A DNA stretch of 64,000 nucleotides from Nonomuraea sp. MG754425. GTDB taxonomy: Bacteria; Actinomycetota; Actinomycetes; Streptosporangiales; Streptosporangiaceae. Below the pieces are notes generated by a model that made no database searches, had not been told where the DNA came from, and was given only the letters and a program-made list of their open reading frames with translations. This document shows positions 1-8,402 of the stretch, piece after piece; within the stretch, counting starts at the first letter, position 1; every line of letters starts with the position of its first letter. The DNA lies in NCBI RefSeq assembly GCF_021699195.1, contig NZ_SSXE01000010.1, forward strand, positions 1 through 64,000, read 5' to 3'. The translations under genes were made by a program, and so were the position numbers.

Positions 1-239
1 GTCGAGGGGGCATCCCGTGGCCCGGTGCGCCACCCCATGCGCCAGGCTGCTGGGACGGGGGTCGCGGCGGCTGCGGAGGGTATGCCATGCCCCCCATTGT
101 GCTGTAGCTCATTACCATCCGCCTCAATTGCCGCACTAAGTGTCACATCGGACAGACCCCGTGCCGGGCGATGCTTTGGTCGGCAGGCACCGACCAAGGT
201 CTGATGCCCGGTCCCACGGCCCGTCCGTAGCTTCGGCTC
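1..239. other. Left-end intergenic region
   Basis: No convincing gene is seen here. The only supported signal is a TAGCTT hexamer at 228-233, six bases before the ATG at 240, with no Shine-Dalgarno between them; this fits a leaderless promoter for the DUF418 gene. Open frames crossing this stretch have no start signal and continue out of frame through the gene that follows. The end of an upstream gene outside the window could lie here but cannot be recognised. Confidence 0.4.
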
Positions 240-1388
240 ATGACGGAAGTGCGTACGCGGCCCGCCACCAGGGTCCACGAGATCGACGTGGTGCGCGGGT
301 TCGCGCTCGCGGGCATCCTGGTGGCCAACATCGGCTTCTTCTCCCACCCCGGCTACGCCATGAACGGCGCCATGACCCTCCCCGACGGGCCGGTGGCCTC
401 GGCGGTCACCGCGCTCGTGCTGACCAAGTTCTACATCGTCTTCTCGTTCCTGTTCGGCTACTCGTTCACCCTCCAGACGCGCTCGGCCGAGCAGGCGGGC
501 GCGAGCGTGCGGGCCAGGATGGTGCGCCGGTGCCTCGCGCTGTTCGCGATCGGCCTGGCGCACGGGATCCTGCTGTGGGTCGGCGACATCCTCACCCTGT
601 ACGCCGCACTCGGCCTCATCCTGCTCGCGCTGCGCGGCCTGCGGCCGAGGACGGCCGTCGTGATCGGCTCGGTCATCGTCGGCGTGCTGACCCTGCTGAT
701 GGCGGGGCTGGCGGCGCTGTCCACCCTCGACCCGTCGGCCGGACAGGCCGCACCGCCCGACGCGGGGGCCGCCGCCCGCGCGCTGTCGCTGGCCACCGGC
801 GGGCCGCTCGACTTCCTCACCCTGCAACTGGAGCTCTACCCGGGCCTCGTCTCGATGATCTGGATCTTCCAGGGGCCGATGGCGCTGGCCATGTTCCTGT
901 TCGGGCTCGCGGCGGGCAAGGCCCGGCTGCTGGAGGAGACCGGGCGGTGGTGGCGGCTGGCGCCGCGCATGCAGTGGATCGGGTTCGGTCTCGGGCTGCC
1001 GGGCGGCGTCCTGCTCGCGGTGACGGCCGCCCGGCCCGGCGTGTGGGAGCTGACCGGCCTGGCGGTGAGCACGGTCACCTCGGTGCCGCTGGCCGCCGCG
1101 TACGTGGTGACGCTGCTGCGGGTGGTCCGCCGCCTGCCCGCCGTGGGCCGCGCGCTGGCCCCGGCCGGCCGGGTGGCGGCCTCCAACTACGTCGGGCAGT
1201 CGGTGCTGTGCTGCCTGGTCTTCACCGGGTACGGCCTGGCGCTGGCGGGCCGGCTGTCGCCGCTCGCCGTGATGGGCGTGGCCCTGGCGATCTACCTGCT
1301 GCTGCTCTGGCTGAGCGCGCTCTGGCTGCGCACCCACCGCTACGGGCCGGTCGAGTACGTCCTGCGCCGCGTCACCAACCTCGCCTAG
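240..1388 (+). CDS. DUF418/YeiB-type membrane protein
   Basis: Integral membrane protein of 382 residues. The start carries the family hallmark EIDVVRGFALAGILVANI (residues 14-31), the first membrane helix; several further hydrophobic segments follow, and the C-terminal end (RYGPVEYVLRR) is typical of the DUF418 domain. Transport or envelope roles are suspected for the family but the substrate is unknown. The ATG lacks a Shine-Dalgarno and sits six bases after a TAGCTT box, so the mRNA is probably leaderless. Its TAG stop overlaps the stop of the convergent LysR gene within one CTAG. Confidence 0.85.
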   Translation: MTEVRTRPATRVHEIDVVRGFALAGILVANIGFFSHPGYAMNGAMTLPDGPVASAVTALVLTKFYIVFSFLFGYSFTLQTRSAEQAGASVRARMVRRCLALFAIGLAHGILLWVGDILTLYAALGLILLALRGLRPRTAVVIGSVIVGVLTLLMAGLAALSTLDPSAGQAAPPDAGAAARALSLATGGPLDFLTLQLELYPGLVSMIWIFQGPMALAMFLFGLAAGKARLLEETGRWWRLAPRMQWIGFGLGLPGGVLLAVTAARPGVWELTGLAVSTVTSVPLAAAYVVTLLRVVRRLPAVGRALAPAGRVAASNYVGQSVLCCLVFTGYGLALAGRLSPLAVMGVALAIYLLLLWLSALWLRTHRYGPVEYVLRRVTNLA

Positions 1389-2296
1389 TCCGCGCCGGGA
1401 GGAGCGTCCAGCGTGATAGGGCCGAGGTCGGCGGCGGTCCGGGCCAGGGCGCGGACGGCGGGGTGGTCGGTGCCGGACGGCCAGATCAGGGCGAACCGGA
1501 GAGCGGGGGCGTCGTGAAGGGGGACGAAGACGATGCCGGGAGGGCGGTTGTAGCGGGCGGCGATCTCGCCCAGCGGGTGCACGCAGTGCCCGGCGGCGAC
1601 CAGGGCGAGGATCTCGTGGAAGGTACGCGCGATGGGCCCCCGGGGGACGCGACGGCCGAGTGGCGTACGGAACGGGACCATGGACGCGACCCAGTAGTCG
1701 GGAGCGCCGGGCCCGAGGTCGATGACGTGGTTGTCGGCGAGGTCCTCCAGGGAGGCGCTGCCGCGTTCGGCTAGCGGATGGCCGGCGGCCACCGCCAGCA
1801 CCCGGCCGCTGGTGAGCACGGTGGGGCCGACGGTGAGGTCCGGCTCAGTCACCGGCAACCACAGCACGTGCCCGTCGGCGTCGCCGGTGCGCAGCGCGGC
1901 GAACGGGTCGCCGCCGGTGACCTCGCTGAACCGGACGTCGCCGCCGGGGTGGCGGGCGCGGAAGGCGTCCACGAGCGGTTGCAGTTCGTGCCCGGCGTGG
2001 CCGAACACGCCCAGCCGGAGGGTGCGGCCCGCGCTCAGGCCCGCCGCCTGGGCGCGGGCCAGCCCCTCCTGCAGCAGGTCGTAAGCCTGCCGCAGGTCTT
2101 CGCGGAGCCGCCGGCCGATGGGGGTCAGCGCCACGCGCCGGCTGGTGCGCTCGAACAGCGCCGCGCCGATGCGCCGCTCCTGTTTGCTGATCGCCTGGCT
2201 GACCCGCGCCTGGGAGACGTGAAGCCGTTCGGCGGTACGGCCGAAGTGCAGTTCCTCGGCGAGCGTCAGGAAGATTTCGATGTCCCGTAGCTCCAC
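1385..2296 (-). CDS. LysR family transcriptional regulator
   Basis: 303 residues from the GTG at 2296. The first 60 residues form the LysR winged helix (ELRDIEIFLTLAEELHFG, then RLHVSQARVSQAISKQE), followed by a periplasmic-binding-like effector domain (residues ~90-295). A longer frame reaches back to 2398 but adds sequence outside the domain and runs through the operator region, so the GTG is preferred. It is divergent from the NTF2/YceI pair, and the intergenic dyads at 2299-2314 and 2326-2343 are good candidates for its binding sites. It probably controls itself and the divergent pair; the effector is unknown. Confidence 0.88.
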   Translation of the reverse strand: MELRDIEIFLTLAEELHFGRTAERLHVSQARVSQAISKQERRIGAALFERTSRRVALTPIGRRLREDLRQAYDLLQEGLARAQAAGLSAGRTLRLGVFGHAGHELQPLVDAFRARHPGGDVRFSEVTGGDPFAALRTGDADGHVLWLPVTEPDLTVGPTVLTSGRVLAVAAGHPLAERGSASLEDLADNHVIDLGPGAPDYWVASMVPFRTPLGRRVPRGPIARTFHEILALVAAGHCVHPLGEIAARYNRPPGIVFVPLHDAPALRFALIWPSGTDHPAVRALARTAADLGPITLDAPPGAD

Positions 2297-2298
2297 GA

Positions 2299-2343
2299 AT
2301 AACCCCCATGTTATGGATCGCCCCACGAACCTTACATTGTTCG
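2299..2343. promoter_or_regulatory. Candidate LysR operator (two dyads)
   Basis: Two perfect inverted repeats lie between the divergent LysR and NTF2-like genes: ATAAC-N6-GTTAT at 2299-2314, directly upstream of the lysR GTG, and CGAAC-N8-GTTCG at 2326-2343. LysR proteins bind interrupted dyads in divergent promoters, so the position supports an operator. Which dyad is the recognition site and which the activation site is not determinable. Confidence 0.5.
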
Positions 2344-2430
2344 GCCTCTGACCTGCGCTGATGATGGACACGTGGCCACCGGGACGGTGGTCACGCACCC
2401 CAGGGACACATCGACAAGGCAGGGATACCG

Positions 2431-2895
2431 ATGAGCGACATGCAGGCCGTCGCCGACCGCGTCGAGATCGAGGCGCTGCGCGGCGAGCTCACCGACGCGG
2501 TGATGATGCGTGACTACGACCGCCTCGCCTCCCTGTTCACCCCCGACGCCGCCATGCGGTGGCCGCACATCGGCAAGGAGTTCCTCGGCCGGGACGAGAT
2601 CCGCGAAGGGATCAGGTGGGGCCAGGGGCTCTGGGAGTTCTTCGTGCAGAACGTCCACCCCGGCACCGTCCGGATCGACGGCGACACCGCGACCGGCCGC
2701 GCCTACATCCAGGAGTTCGGCCGGATGCGCGACGGCGGCTCGCATCTGAACTTCGCCCTCTACCACGACCGCTACCGGCGCACCCGCGACGGGTGGAGGT
2801 TCGCCGAGCGCGTCTACGAGGTCAGGTACCTCGACTCCACGCCGCTCGCGGGCTCGCCGCCTGATCCCATGAGTATCCAGGAGAGTCCAGCATGA
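2431..2895 (+). CDS. SnoaL-like/NTF2-fold protein
   Basis: 154-residue cytosolic protein of the SnoaL-like (NTF2 cone) fold. It opens with an alpha-helical segment (VEIEALRGELTDAVMMRDYDR), then FTPDAAMRW, and ends in the family pattern DGWRFAERVYEVRYLD. Such proteins are small polyketide cyclases, dehydratases or isomerase-like binding proteins; the substrate here is unknown. It overlaps the YceI gene by ATGA, so the two are translationally coupled. Both are divergent from the LysR regulator, which suggests co-control. Confidence 0.8.
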   Translation: MSDMQAVADRVEIEALRGELTDAVMMRDYDRLASLFTPDAAMRWPHIGKEFLGRDEIREGIRWGQGLWEFFVQNVHPGTVRIDGDTATGRAYIQEFGRMRDGGSHLNFALYHDRYRRTRDGWRFAERVYEVRYLDSTPLAGSPPDPMSIQESPA

Positions 2896-3434
2896 CCACC
2901 ACCATCGTGCTCAGCGACCTGACCGGCGACTACACCCTCGACCTGGCCCGCACCCGGATCGGCTTCGTCGCCCGGCACACCATCGGCCCCGAGGTCCGGG
3001 GACGGTTCGACCGCTTCGAGGGCCACGCGCGGCTGGACGGCGCCGACCCGGCCAGGTCGGACGTCCGGCTCACCGTCCAGACCGAGAGCATCTCGACCGG
3101 CAACCCGCAGCGCGACGAGTACCTGCGTGCCAAGTACCTGAACCGCGCCGAGCACCCGGCCATCACCTTCACCTCTAGCGAGGTGCGGCAGACCGGCGCG
3201 ACCGCCTTCGAGCTCACGGGGGACCTGACCATCCGCGGCGTGCGCAAGCCGATCACCGTGCACCTCGAACTGACGTCCGCGGAGCACGACCCGTCGGGCG
3301 GCCTCCGGCTCCGGCTCAAGGGCGGCGCCACGATCGACCGCAAGGACTGGGGCGTGCACTGGGCTGCCGCCGCCGGCCTGGTCGCCAGGAAGGTGGCGCT
3401 GGAGTTCGACGTGGCGGCACTCAGGAAGCCCTGA
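2892..3434 (+). CDS. YceI family protein
   Basis: 180 residues, full length for YceI. The domain runs from GDYTLDLARTRIGFVARH through the family features SISTGNPQRDEYLRAKYLNRAEHP and LTIRGVRKPITV to a C-terminal strand. YceI proteins form a lipocalin-like barrel that binds polyisoprenoid or other hydrophobic ligands. No signal peptide is seen, so this copy is probably cytoplasmic. It begins inside the stop of the preceding NTF2-like gene (ATGA). A second YceI gene lies at 10117. Confidence 0.88.
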   Translation: MTTTIVLSDLTGDYTLDLARTRIGFVARHTIGPEVRGRFDRFEGHARLDGADPARSDVRLTVQTESISTGNPQRDEYLRAKYLNRAEHPAITFTSSEVRQTGATAFELTGDLTIRGVRKPITVHLELTSAEHDPSGGLRLRLKGGATIDRKDWGVHWAAAAGLVARKVALEFDVAALRKP

Positions 3435-3470
3435 CCGGCCCCGCTCCGCGAAGAGAAGGAGAGATCGACC

Positions 3471-3629
3471 ATGATCCTGGTCACCGGCGCCTCAGGGAAT
3501 GTCGGCGCCGACATCGTCGGCCAGCTCGTGGCGGCGGCTGGGCAGGTCGAGCCGGACGTGACCGACGGGGCCATGGTCTTCGAGAGCGTGCGGCGGGCCA
3601 GGGAGCGCTCCGGCCGGCCGGCCGGCTAG
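3471..3629 (+). pseudogene. Remnant of an NAD(P)-binding (NmrA/SDR-like) gene
   Basis: A 52-codon frame with a good Shine-Dalgarno (AGAGAAGGAGAG) begins MILVTGASGNVGADIVGQL, the nucleotide-binding start of NmrA-type NAD(P)-binding proteins, which normally run to 280 residues or more. After about 24 residues the sequence changes to a charged helix-like tail and stops at TAG. This looks like an internal deletion that fused the first strand to the far C-terminus, since the stop still abuts the convergent AraC gene within a CTAG. It could alternatively be a genuine micro-protein, but no Rossmann fold can form. Confidence 0.6.
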
Positions 3630-4549
3630 GCCGCGCCGGCGCAGCGGCGGTAGCGGCCGGGGGCGACGCCGTACTCGCGCTTGAAGGCGGTGCCGAAGGC
3701 GAACTCCGACATGTAGCCCACCCGCTCGGCCACCTCGGCCACCGACACGTCGGACTCGCGCAACATGCGGGCCGCGCTCGCCAGCCGCCACCAGGTCAGG
3801 TACGCCAGCGGCGGCTGCCCGACCAGCGCCGAGAAGCGGCGGGCGAACCCGGCGCGCGACAGGCCCGCGTGGTTGCCGAGCGACTCGACCGTCCAGCGGT
3901 GGCCGGGGTCGGAGTGGATGGCGTTGAGCGCGCGGCCGATGGCCGGGTCGGCCAGCGCGGCGGACCAGCCGGACAGCGTGCACGGCTCGTCGTCCGCCTC
4001 GAACCAGGCCCGCAGGATGTAGAGCTGCAACATGTCGAGCAGGGACGACACGATGGTGTCCGCCCCGGGACGCGGATCGCCGATCTCGCCGGTCAGCAGC
4101 TCGACGGCGGCCCGCAGCGCCGGGTGGGAGCCGAGCGTCGCGGGCAGGTGGATGAGGCCGGGCAGCTCGGCCAGGATCGGGTGGATCCGGTCGGCGTCGA
4201 GCCGGTAGCCGCAGGAGAGGATGACGGTCTCGGCCCCGGCGCCGTCGAAGCCGGCCGAGGCGTACAGGCCGGAGTGCAGGGTGCAGGCCGACTCCGTCAG
4301 CGGGCGGGCGGGATCGTCGGCCAGCCCGAACGCGTCGCCGTGCGGCAGGAACACCACGTCGCCCATGTTCAGCCGGACGGGCTCGCCGTCGCCGGGAAGC
4401 AGCCAGCAGGACCCGCGCAGCACCACGTGGAAGACCGCGGACCCGGGCGCGGCGGGGAAGCGCTGGCCCCAGGGAGCGCGCCAGGAGACGCGGGCGGAGG
4501 TGGGGCGGCCGGTCCGCATGAACGCGACCACGTCGCTCAGCACGTCCAT
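3626..4549 (-). CDS. AraC family regulator with cupin domain
   Basis: 307 residues. Residues ~1-170 form an AraC-type cupin sensor (VLRGSCWLLPGDGEPVRLNMGDVVFLPHGDAF is its core), and residues ~200-305 are two helix-turn-helix motifs ending in the AraC signature (VAERVGYMSEFAFGTAFKREYGVAPGRYRR). It is divergent from the FMN reductase at 4669. The start has no Shine-Dalgarno but a TAGACT box seven bases upstream, typical of leaderless mRNAs. Its stop overlaps that of the truncated gene at 3471-3629. Its likely target is the divergent reductase, and perhaps formerly the lost NmrA gene. Confidence 0.88.
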   Translation of the reverse strand: MDVLSDVVAFMRTGRPTSARVSWRAPWGQRFPAAPGSAVFHVVLRGSCWLLPGDGEPVRLNMGDVVFLPHGDAFGLADDPARPLTESACTLHSGLYASAGFDGAGAETVILSCGYRLDADRIHPILAELPGLIHLPATLGSHPALRAAVELLTGEIGDPRPGADTIVSSLLDMLQLYILRAWFEADDEPCTLSGWSAALADPAIGRALNAIHSDPGHRWTVESLGNHAGLSRAGFARRFSALVGQPPLAYLTWWRLASAARMLRESDVSVAEVAERVGYMSEFAFGTAFKREYGVAPGRYRRCAGAA

Positions 4550-4668
4550 GAAGGTGAGTCTAACGCCTGAGACGATGACGTATAAAACTGGGACAGCAGC
4601 GCATTCAGTATCTCAGCCATGCCTTCTACGGTGGTTCGAGTAACCGAACGACCCTTGAGGGAGCACTC

Positions 4669-5220
4669 ATGCTGAAGGTGGGCATCATTCTGGGCAGCAC
4701 CCGCCCCGGACGCAACGGCGAGGCGGTGGCCCACTGGGTCCGCGACCTGGCGGCCAAGCGAGGCGACGCCGAGTACGAGATCGTCGATCTGAAGGACTAC
4801 GAGCTGGGCAACATCGACGAGCCGGAGCACCCCGCCACGGGCAACTACCAGCACGAGCACACCAAGCGCTGGTCGGCCAAGATCTCGTCCCTGGACGCGT
4901 TCGTCATCGTGACCCCCGAGTACAACAACTCGTACCCGGGCGCGCTGAAGAACGCCCTCGACTTCCTGTACGGCGAGTGGAACAACAAGGTGGCCGGATT
5001 CGTCGGCTACGGCGTGGACGGCGCGCCGCGGGCCATCTCGCACCTGCGTCACGTGCTCGGCCTGCTCAGCGTGGCCACCGTGTCGAACCAGGTCGGGCTG
5101 TCGATCCACACCGACTTCACGGACGGCTTCGCGCCCGCCGCCATGCACGAGGACCGGCTGAACGGCGTCCTCGACCAGATCCTCGCCTGGGGCTCGGCCC
5201 TCCAGCCGCTGCGCGGCTGA
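4669..5220 (+). CDS. NADPH-dependent FMN reductase
   Basis: 183-residue flavodoxin-fold oxidoreductase. The N-terminal phosphate-binding loop (GSTRPGRNGEAV, residues 8-19) and the flavin-contact motif TPEYNNSYPGALKNALD (around 84-100) are intact. It transfers electrons from NADPH to FMN, quinones or azo compounds in the cytoplasm. A clear GAGGGAG ribosome site precedes the ATG. Divergent from the AraC regulator; an interrupted dyad GTTCG-N6-CGAAC at 4634-4649 is a possible operator. A paralogue lies at 41858. Confidence 0.9.
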   Translation: MLKVGIILGSTRPGRNGEAVAHWVRDLAAKRGDAEYEIVDLKDYELGNIDEPEHPATGNYQHEHTKRWSAKISSLDAFVIVTPEYNNSYPGALKNALDFLYGEWNNKVAGFVGYGVDGAPRAISHLRHVLGLLSVATVSNQVGLSIHTDFTDGFAPAAMHEDRLNGVLDQILAWGSALQPLRG

Positions 5221-5437
5221 ACAAGCAGGTATTTATCCCCGTACGTCGCCCTCTGGGAGAGCATGATCCTGGAAACGGGCGGCCGGAAACCGTTGGAACG
5301 GCCCGTGCGCCAGGTCACCGCGACCCCCGCCGGGCCGAGCGCGGTCACGCTGCGGGGCGGCGCCCTGCTCGGCGGGCACCTCTGCCGCCGGAGGGCTCAT
5401 ACCCCTCGGGGGCCGGGTCGCCTCGGAGGCTCCGGAG

Positions 5438-6523
5438 TCAGGCGCACTCCGCGACGATGGCGCCGATCCGCTGGGCGGTGCCGAAGTCGGCGGTGAGCCG
5501 GTTCTTGGCGACGGCGAACGCCACGCCGGTGGCGGCGTCGGCGCACGCGTAGGCGCCTCCGCTGCCCGCCCAGCCGAAGACGGTCGGCGTGTCACCGGGA
5601 TCGGTGCCCAGGCGGCCGATCGCGTACCCGCTCGACAACACCGCGCGGTTGCCGAACACCCGGTCCACGTCGTCCACGACCGGCGTGCTCAGCTCGCGGA
5701 GCCGGTCGGCGGAGATCAGCCGGACGCCGTCCACGGGGCCGAGGAGCGCGGCGTACATGCGGGCCGCGGCCCGCGCGGTGAACTGCCCCGTCGCCGGGAC
5801 GGCGGCCGACAGCACGTCGGCCCGGTTCCCGAACGCCGCCGTCGGCCGCACCCCGTGCGGCGCGACCGCGAGCGCGGGCGAACCCTCCGGAGCGTCGGCG
5901 TACCCGGGGACGTCTTCGAGCCGGGCGAGCCGCCCCACCTCGGCCCGGGGCACGCCGAGGAACAACTCGCCCGCCGCCTTCAGCGGGGCGGCCACCTCGT
6001 CCGCGAACGCCCGCGCGACGGGCACACCGGTGACCCGCCGCACGATCTCGCCGACGATGTGGCCGAAGGTGTAGGCGTGGTAGCCGGTCCCGTGGCCCGG
6101 CTCCCACCACGGCCGGGCGCCGGCGATCAGCGCGCACATCCCGTCCCAGTCGCACAGGTCCTCGGGGGTGACGTCCGACGGCAGTCCGGGCACGCCCGTG
6201 GAGTGCGTCAGGGCGTCCCGCACCGTGGCGGCGTGCTTGCCGTGCGCGCCGAACTCCGGCCAGCTCTCCGCGATCGGCGCGTCGAGGTCGAGCACGCCGC
6301 GGTCCGCGAGCACGTGCGCGAGGGCCGCCGTCAGGCCCTTGCCCGCCGAGAAGACGTGGAAGGGGGTGCCGGGTGTCACCGGCCGGCCGGTGACGGGGTC
6401 GGCCGACCCGGCCACCACGTCGGCGACCTGCGCGCCGTGCCGGTAGACGGCGATCTGCAGCCCGCGCTCGGCCCCGGAGCCCACGAGTTCGTCGGCCGCG
6501 TCCTGGAGCCGCCGCTGCAACAC
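5438..6523 (-). CDS. Serine hydrolase, beta-lactamase/EstB family
   Basis: 361 residues from a GTG two bases after the stop of the upstream methyltransferase. Catalytic SxxK is at S59-A-G-K62, and Y148 in GTGYHAYTFG is the second-motif tyrosine; the C-terminal FGWAGSGGAYACAD segment takes the KTG/HxG position. This pattern is that of class C-like esterases and carboxypeptidases rather than true resistance enzymes. No signal peptide is evident, so it is probably intracellular. It forms a two-gene operon with the methyltransferase. A much longer open frame through both genes is an artefact of high GC. Confidence 0.85.
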   Translation of the reverse strand: MLQRRLQDAADELVGSGAERGLQIAVYRHGAQVADVVAGSADPVTGRPVTPGTPFHVFSAGKGLTAALAHVLADRGVLDLDAPIAESWPEFGAHGKHAATVRDALTHSTGVPGLPSDVTPEDLCDWDGMCALIAGARPWWEPGHGTGYHAYTFGHIVGEIVRRVTGVPVARAFADEVAAPLKAAGELFLGVPRAEVGRLARLEDVPGYADAPEGSPALAVAPHGVRPTAAFGNRADVLSAAVPATGQFTARAAARMYAALLGPVDGVRLISADRLRELSTPVVDDVDRVFGNRAVLSSGYAIGRLGTDPGDTPTVFGWAGSGGAYACADAATGVAFAVAKNRLTADFGTAQRIGAIVAECA

Positions 6524-6525
6524 GC

Positions 6526-7383
6526 TCAGCGTTTCCGGCCGAGTCCGGCCAGCACGTTGTAGTGGGTCAGATTCTGGCGGATGAGGTCGTCGGGCTCGCT
6601 GCGCCACTCGGCCAGCGGCACGAGACCGGGCTCGACGAGTTCCAGGTCGCCGAAGTACGACGCGATCTCCGCCCGGGTGCGCCAGCGGCCCGTCCCCAGG
6701 TTCTCGTTGAAGTTCCGCTCCGCCTCGACAGCGATCTTGGACGCCTCGGGGTGCTCGTCGCCGGGATCGTGGAAGTGCACGATGGCCAGGTGGCTGCCGG
6801 GCGCGAGGACCGAGCGGAAGCGGGCCATCACGCCATCGGGGTCCTCGTCGTCGTTGACGTGGTGCAGGACGGAGACGAACAGCAGCCCGAGCGGCCGGCT
6901 GAGGTCCAGCGACCGCAGCACCTCCGGGTGCTCCAGGATGTCGGCGGGCCGGCGGACGTCGCCCGGCACGACCGTGGTGACGTCGTTCGTGGCGAGCAGC
7001 GCCCGGCCGTGCGCGAGCACGATCGGATCGTTGTCCACATAGACCACGCGGGCCTCCGGCGCGATCGCCTGGGCGATCTCGTGTACGTTGCCCTGCGTGG
7101 GGAGCCCCGAGCCGACATCGAGGAACTGCCGGATCCCGGCCTCGGCCACCATGTGCCGGACGGCCCGGCGCAGGAAGGCCCGGTTCGCCCGGCCCGCCTC
7201 GCGCGCGTCGGGGGCGATCTTCAGGGCTTCCTCGGCCACCTTGCGGTCGGCCTCGAAATTGTCCTTGCCGCCGAGGAAATAGTCGTACACGCGAGCGATG
7301 CTGGGTCTGGTGGGATCGATCCCGGGTGGTGCCCATTCCTTCGGGGAGTCGCCCTGCTCCGAGATCCGATTGTTCTCACCCAT
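6526..7383 (-). CDS. SAM-dependent methyltransferase (DUF574 type)
   Basis: 285 residues of the actinobacterial DUF574/Methyltransf_19 family. Diagnostic segments are RPSIARVYDYFLGGKDNF (N-terminal) and RQFLDVGSGLPTQGNVHEIAQ (SAM-binding loop), then VVYVDNDPIVLAHGRALL. Substrates are unknown; these genes are greatly expanded in Streptomyces and relatives. The ATG is preceded by TACGAT at a seven-base gap and no Shine-Dalgarno, suggesting a leaderless message. It is divergent from the hydrolase at 7404, and their two -10 boxes overlap. Confidence 0.87.
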   Translation of the reverse strand: MGENNRISEQGDSPKEWAPPGIDPTRPSIARVYDYFLGGKDNFEADRKVAEEALKIAPDAREAGRANRAFLRRAVRHMVAEAGIRQFLDVGSGLPTQGNVHEIAQAIAPEARVVYVDNDPIVLAHGRALLATNDVTTVVPGDVRRPADILEHPEVLRSLDLSRPLGLLFVSVLHHVNDDEDPDGVMARFRSVLAPGSHLAIVHFHDPGDEHPEASKIAVEAERNFNENLGTGRWRTRAEIASYFGDLELVEPGLVPLAEWRSEPDDLIRQNLTHYNVLAGLGRKR

Positions 7384-7403
7384 GGCACGGATCGTAGCGT
7401 TGA

Positions 7404-8402
7404 ATGCCGGGAGTGCCGAAGCAGTTGATCTATGAGAAGCATGTCGGAGTTTGCGGGGATCCGGCGGTCGAGCTCTTCACCGTGCTCACCGCCGATCCGC
7501 CCGTCCGGGACCCGCTGCTGGTGATCCACGGCGGGCCCGACTGGGACCACACCTACCTCCGCGACCCTCTGCTCGGCCTCGCAGACCACCGCGACCTGAT
7601 CTTTCCCGACCTGCGGGGCTGCGGGCGATCCAGCCGGGGCCTGCCGGACGGCCATTACACCCCGGACGCCGCGACGGACGACCTCGTCGCCCTGCTCGAC
7701 GTGCTCGGCGTGGCCAGGGCCGACGTGCTCGGGTTCTCCTACGGTGGCCTGCTCGCGCAGCGGCTGGCGCTGGCCGCGCCCGGTCGGGTGCGGCGGCTCG
7801 TGATCGCCTCCAGCGCTGTGCTGCCCGTGCCCGCGGACGCGTTCGCCGGCTGGGCGGAACGCGACCGCCGCACCGCCGCCGAGACCGCCCTCTGGTCCAG
7901 CATGGCGCCCTCGGGCGCGGCGGCGTGCGGCTCGGCACTGTCCGGGGCGGTGGCGCCAGGGGCGGTGCCGTCCGGGGTCGAGTTGACGCGGGCGGCGGCG
8001 TTCGCCGGGGCCGAGGCGAACGTCTGGCGTCCGGAGGCGCTCGACGACTACCGCGAACGCCTCGCCCACGTGCGCTTCTCGGCCGAGTGGCTGCGGCCGT
8101 GGCGCGCGGGAACCCTGCCACCGGCCCGCCCGGACGACGCCGCCGGCCGCCTGGCCGCGCTCGGCGTGCCGATCCTGCTGCTGCACGGCAGGCAGGACAT
8201 GACGTTCCCGGCGGTGCTGGCCGAGCGGGCCGCGCGCCTGATCCCGTCCGCCAGTGCCGTGCTCCTCGACGAGGCCGGTCACATGGCGCACGTGGACCGG
8301 CCGGGCCCATGGCTGGAGGCCGTGTCCACCTTCCTGAGACGATCTCTCCCAGCCTTTCCGCACGACGACCCGTACGACGACGAGGAGGAGCATCGAGCAT
8401 GA
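7404..8402 (+). CDS. Alpha/beta hydrolase, proline iminopeptidase-like
   Basis: 332 residues. HGGPDWDHTYL is the oxyanion motif of proline iminopeptidase-like hydrolases, GFSYGG holds the nucleophilic serine, and DEAGHMAHVDRP supplies the histidine. A low-complexity Ala/Gly/Pro insert (around residues 170-200) interrupts the lid. The first ATG lies only three bases after the TAGCGT -10 box, so the GTG at 7413 is an alternative start. The stop overlaps the next gene (ATGA), so it is co-translated with the PLP enzyme. Substrate unknown. Confidence 0.82.
   Translation: MPGVPKQLIYEKHVGVCGDPAVELFTVLTADPPVRDPLLVIHGGPDWDHTYLRDPLLGLADHRDLIFPDLRGCGRSSRGLPDGHYTPDAATDDLVALLDVLGVARADVLGFSYGGLLAQRLALAAPGRVRRLVIASSAVLPVPADAFAGWAERDRRTAAETALWSSMAPSGAAACGSALSGAVAPGAVPSGVELTRAAAFAGAEANVWRPEALDDYRERLAHVRFSAEWLRPWRAGTLPPARPDDAAGRLAALGVPILLLHGRQDMTFPAVLAERAARLIPSASAVLLDEAGHMAHVDRPGPWLEAVSTFLRRSLPAFPHDDPYDDEEEHRA

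Noticed and set aside
140..1774. 544-residue open frame overlapping the DUF418 and LysR genes
   Set aside because: Arg/Pro/Ala-rich composition and overlap with two well-supported genes show it is a high-GC shadow frame.
5438..7336. 632-residue frame suggesting a fused methyltransferase-hydrolase
   Set aside because: Its first half is the wrong frame of the methyltransferase; the hydrolase starts at its own GTG at 6523.
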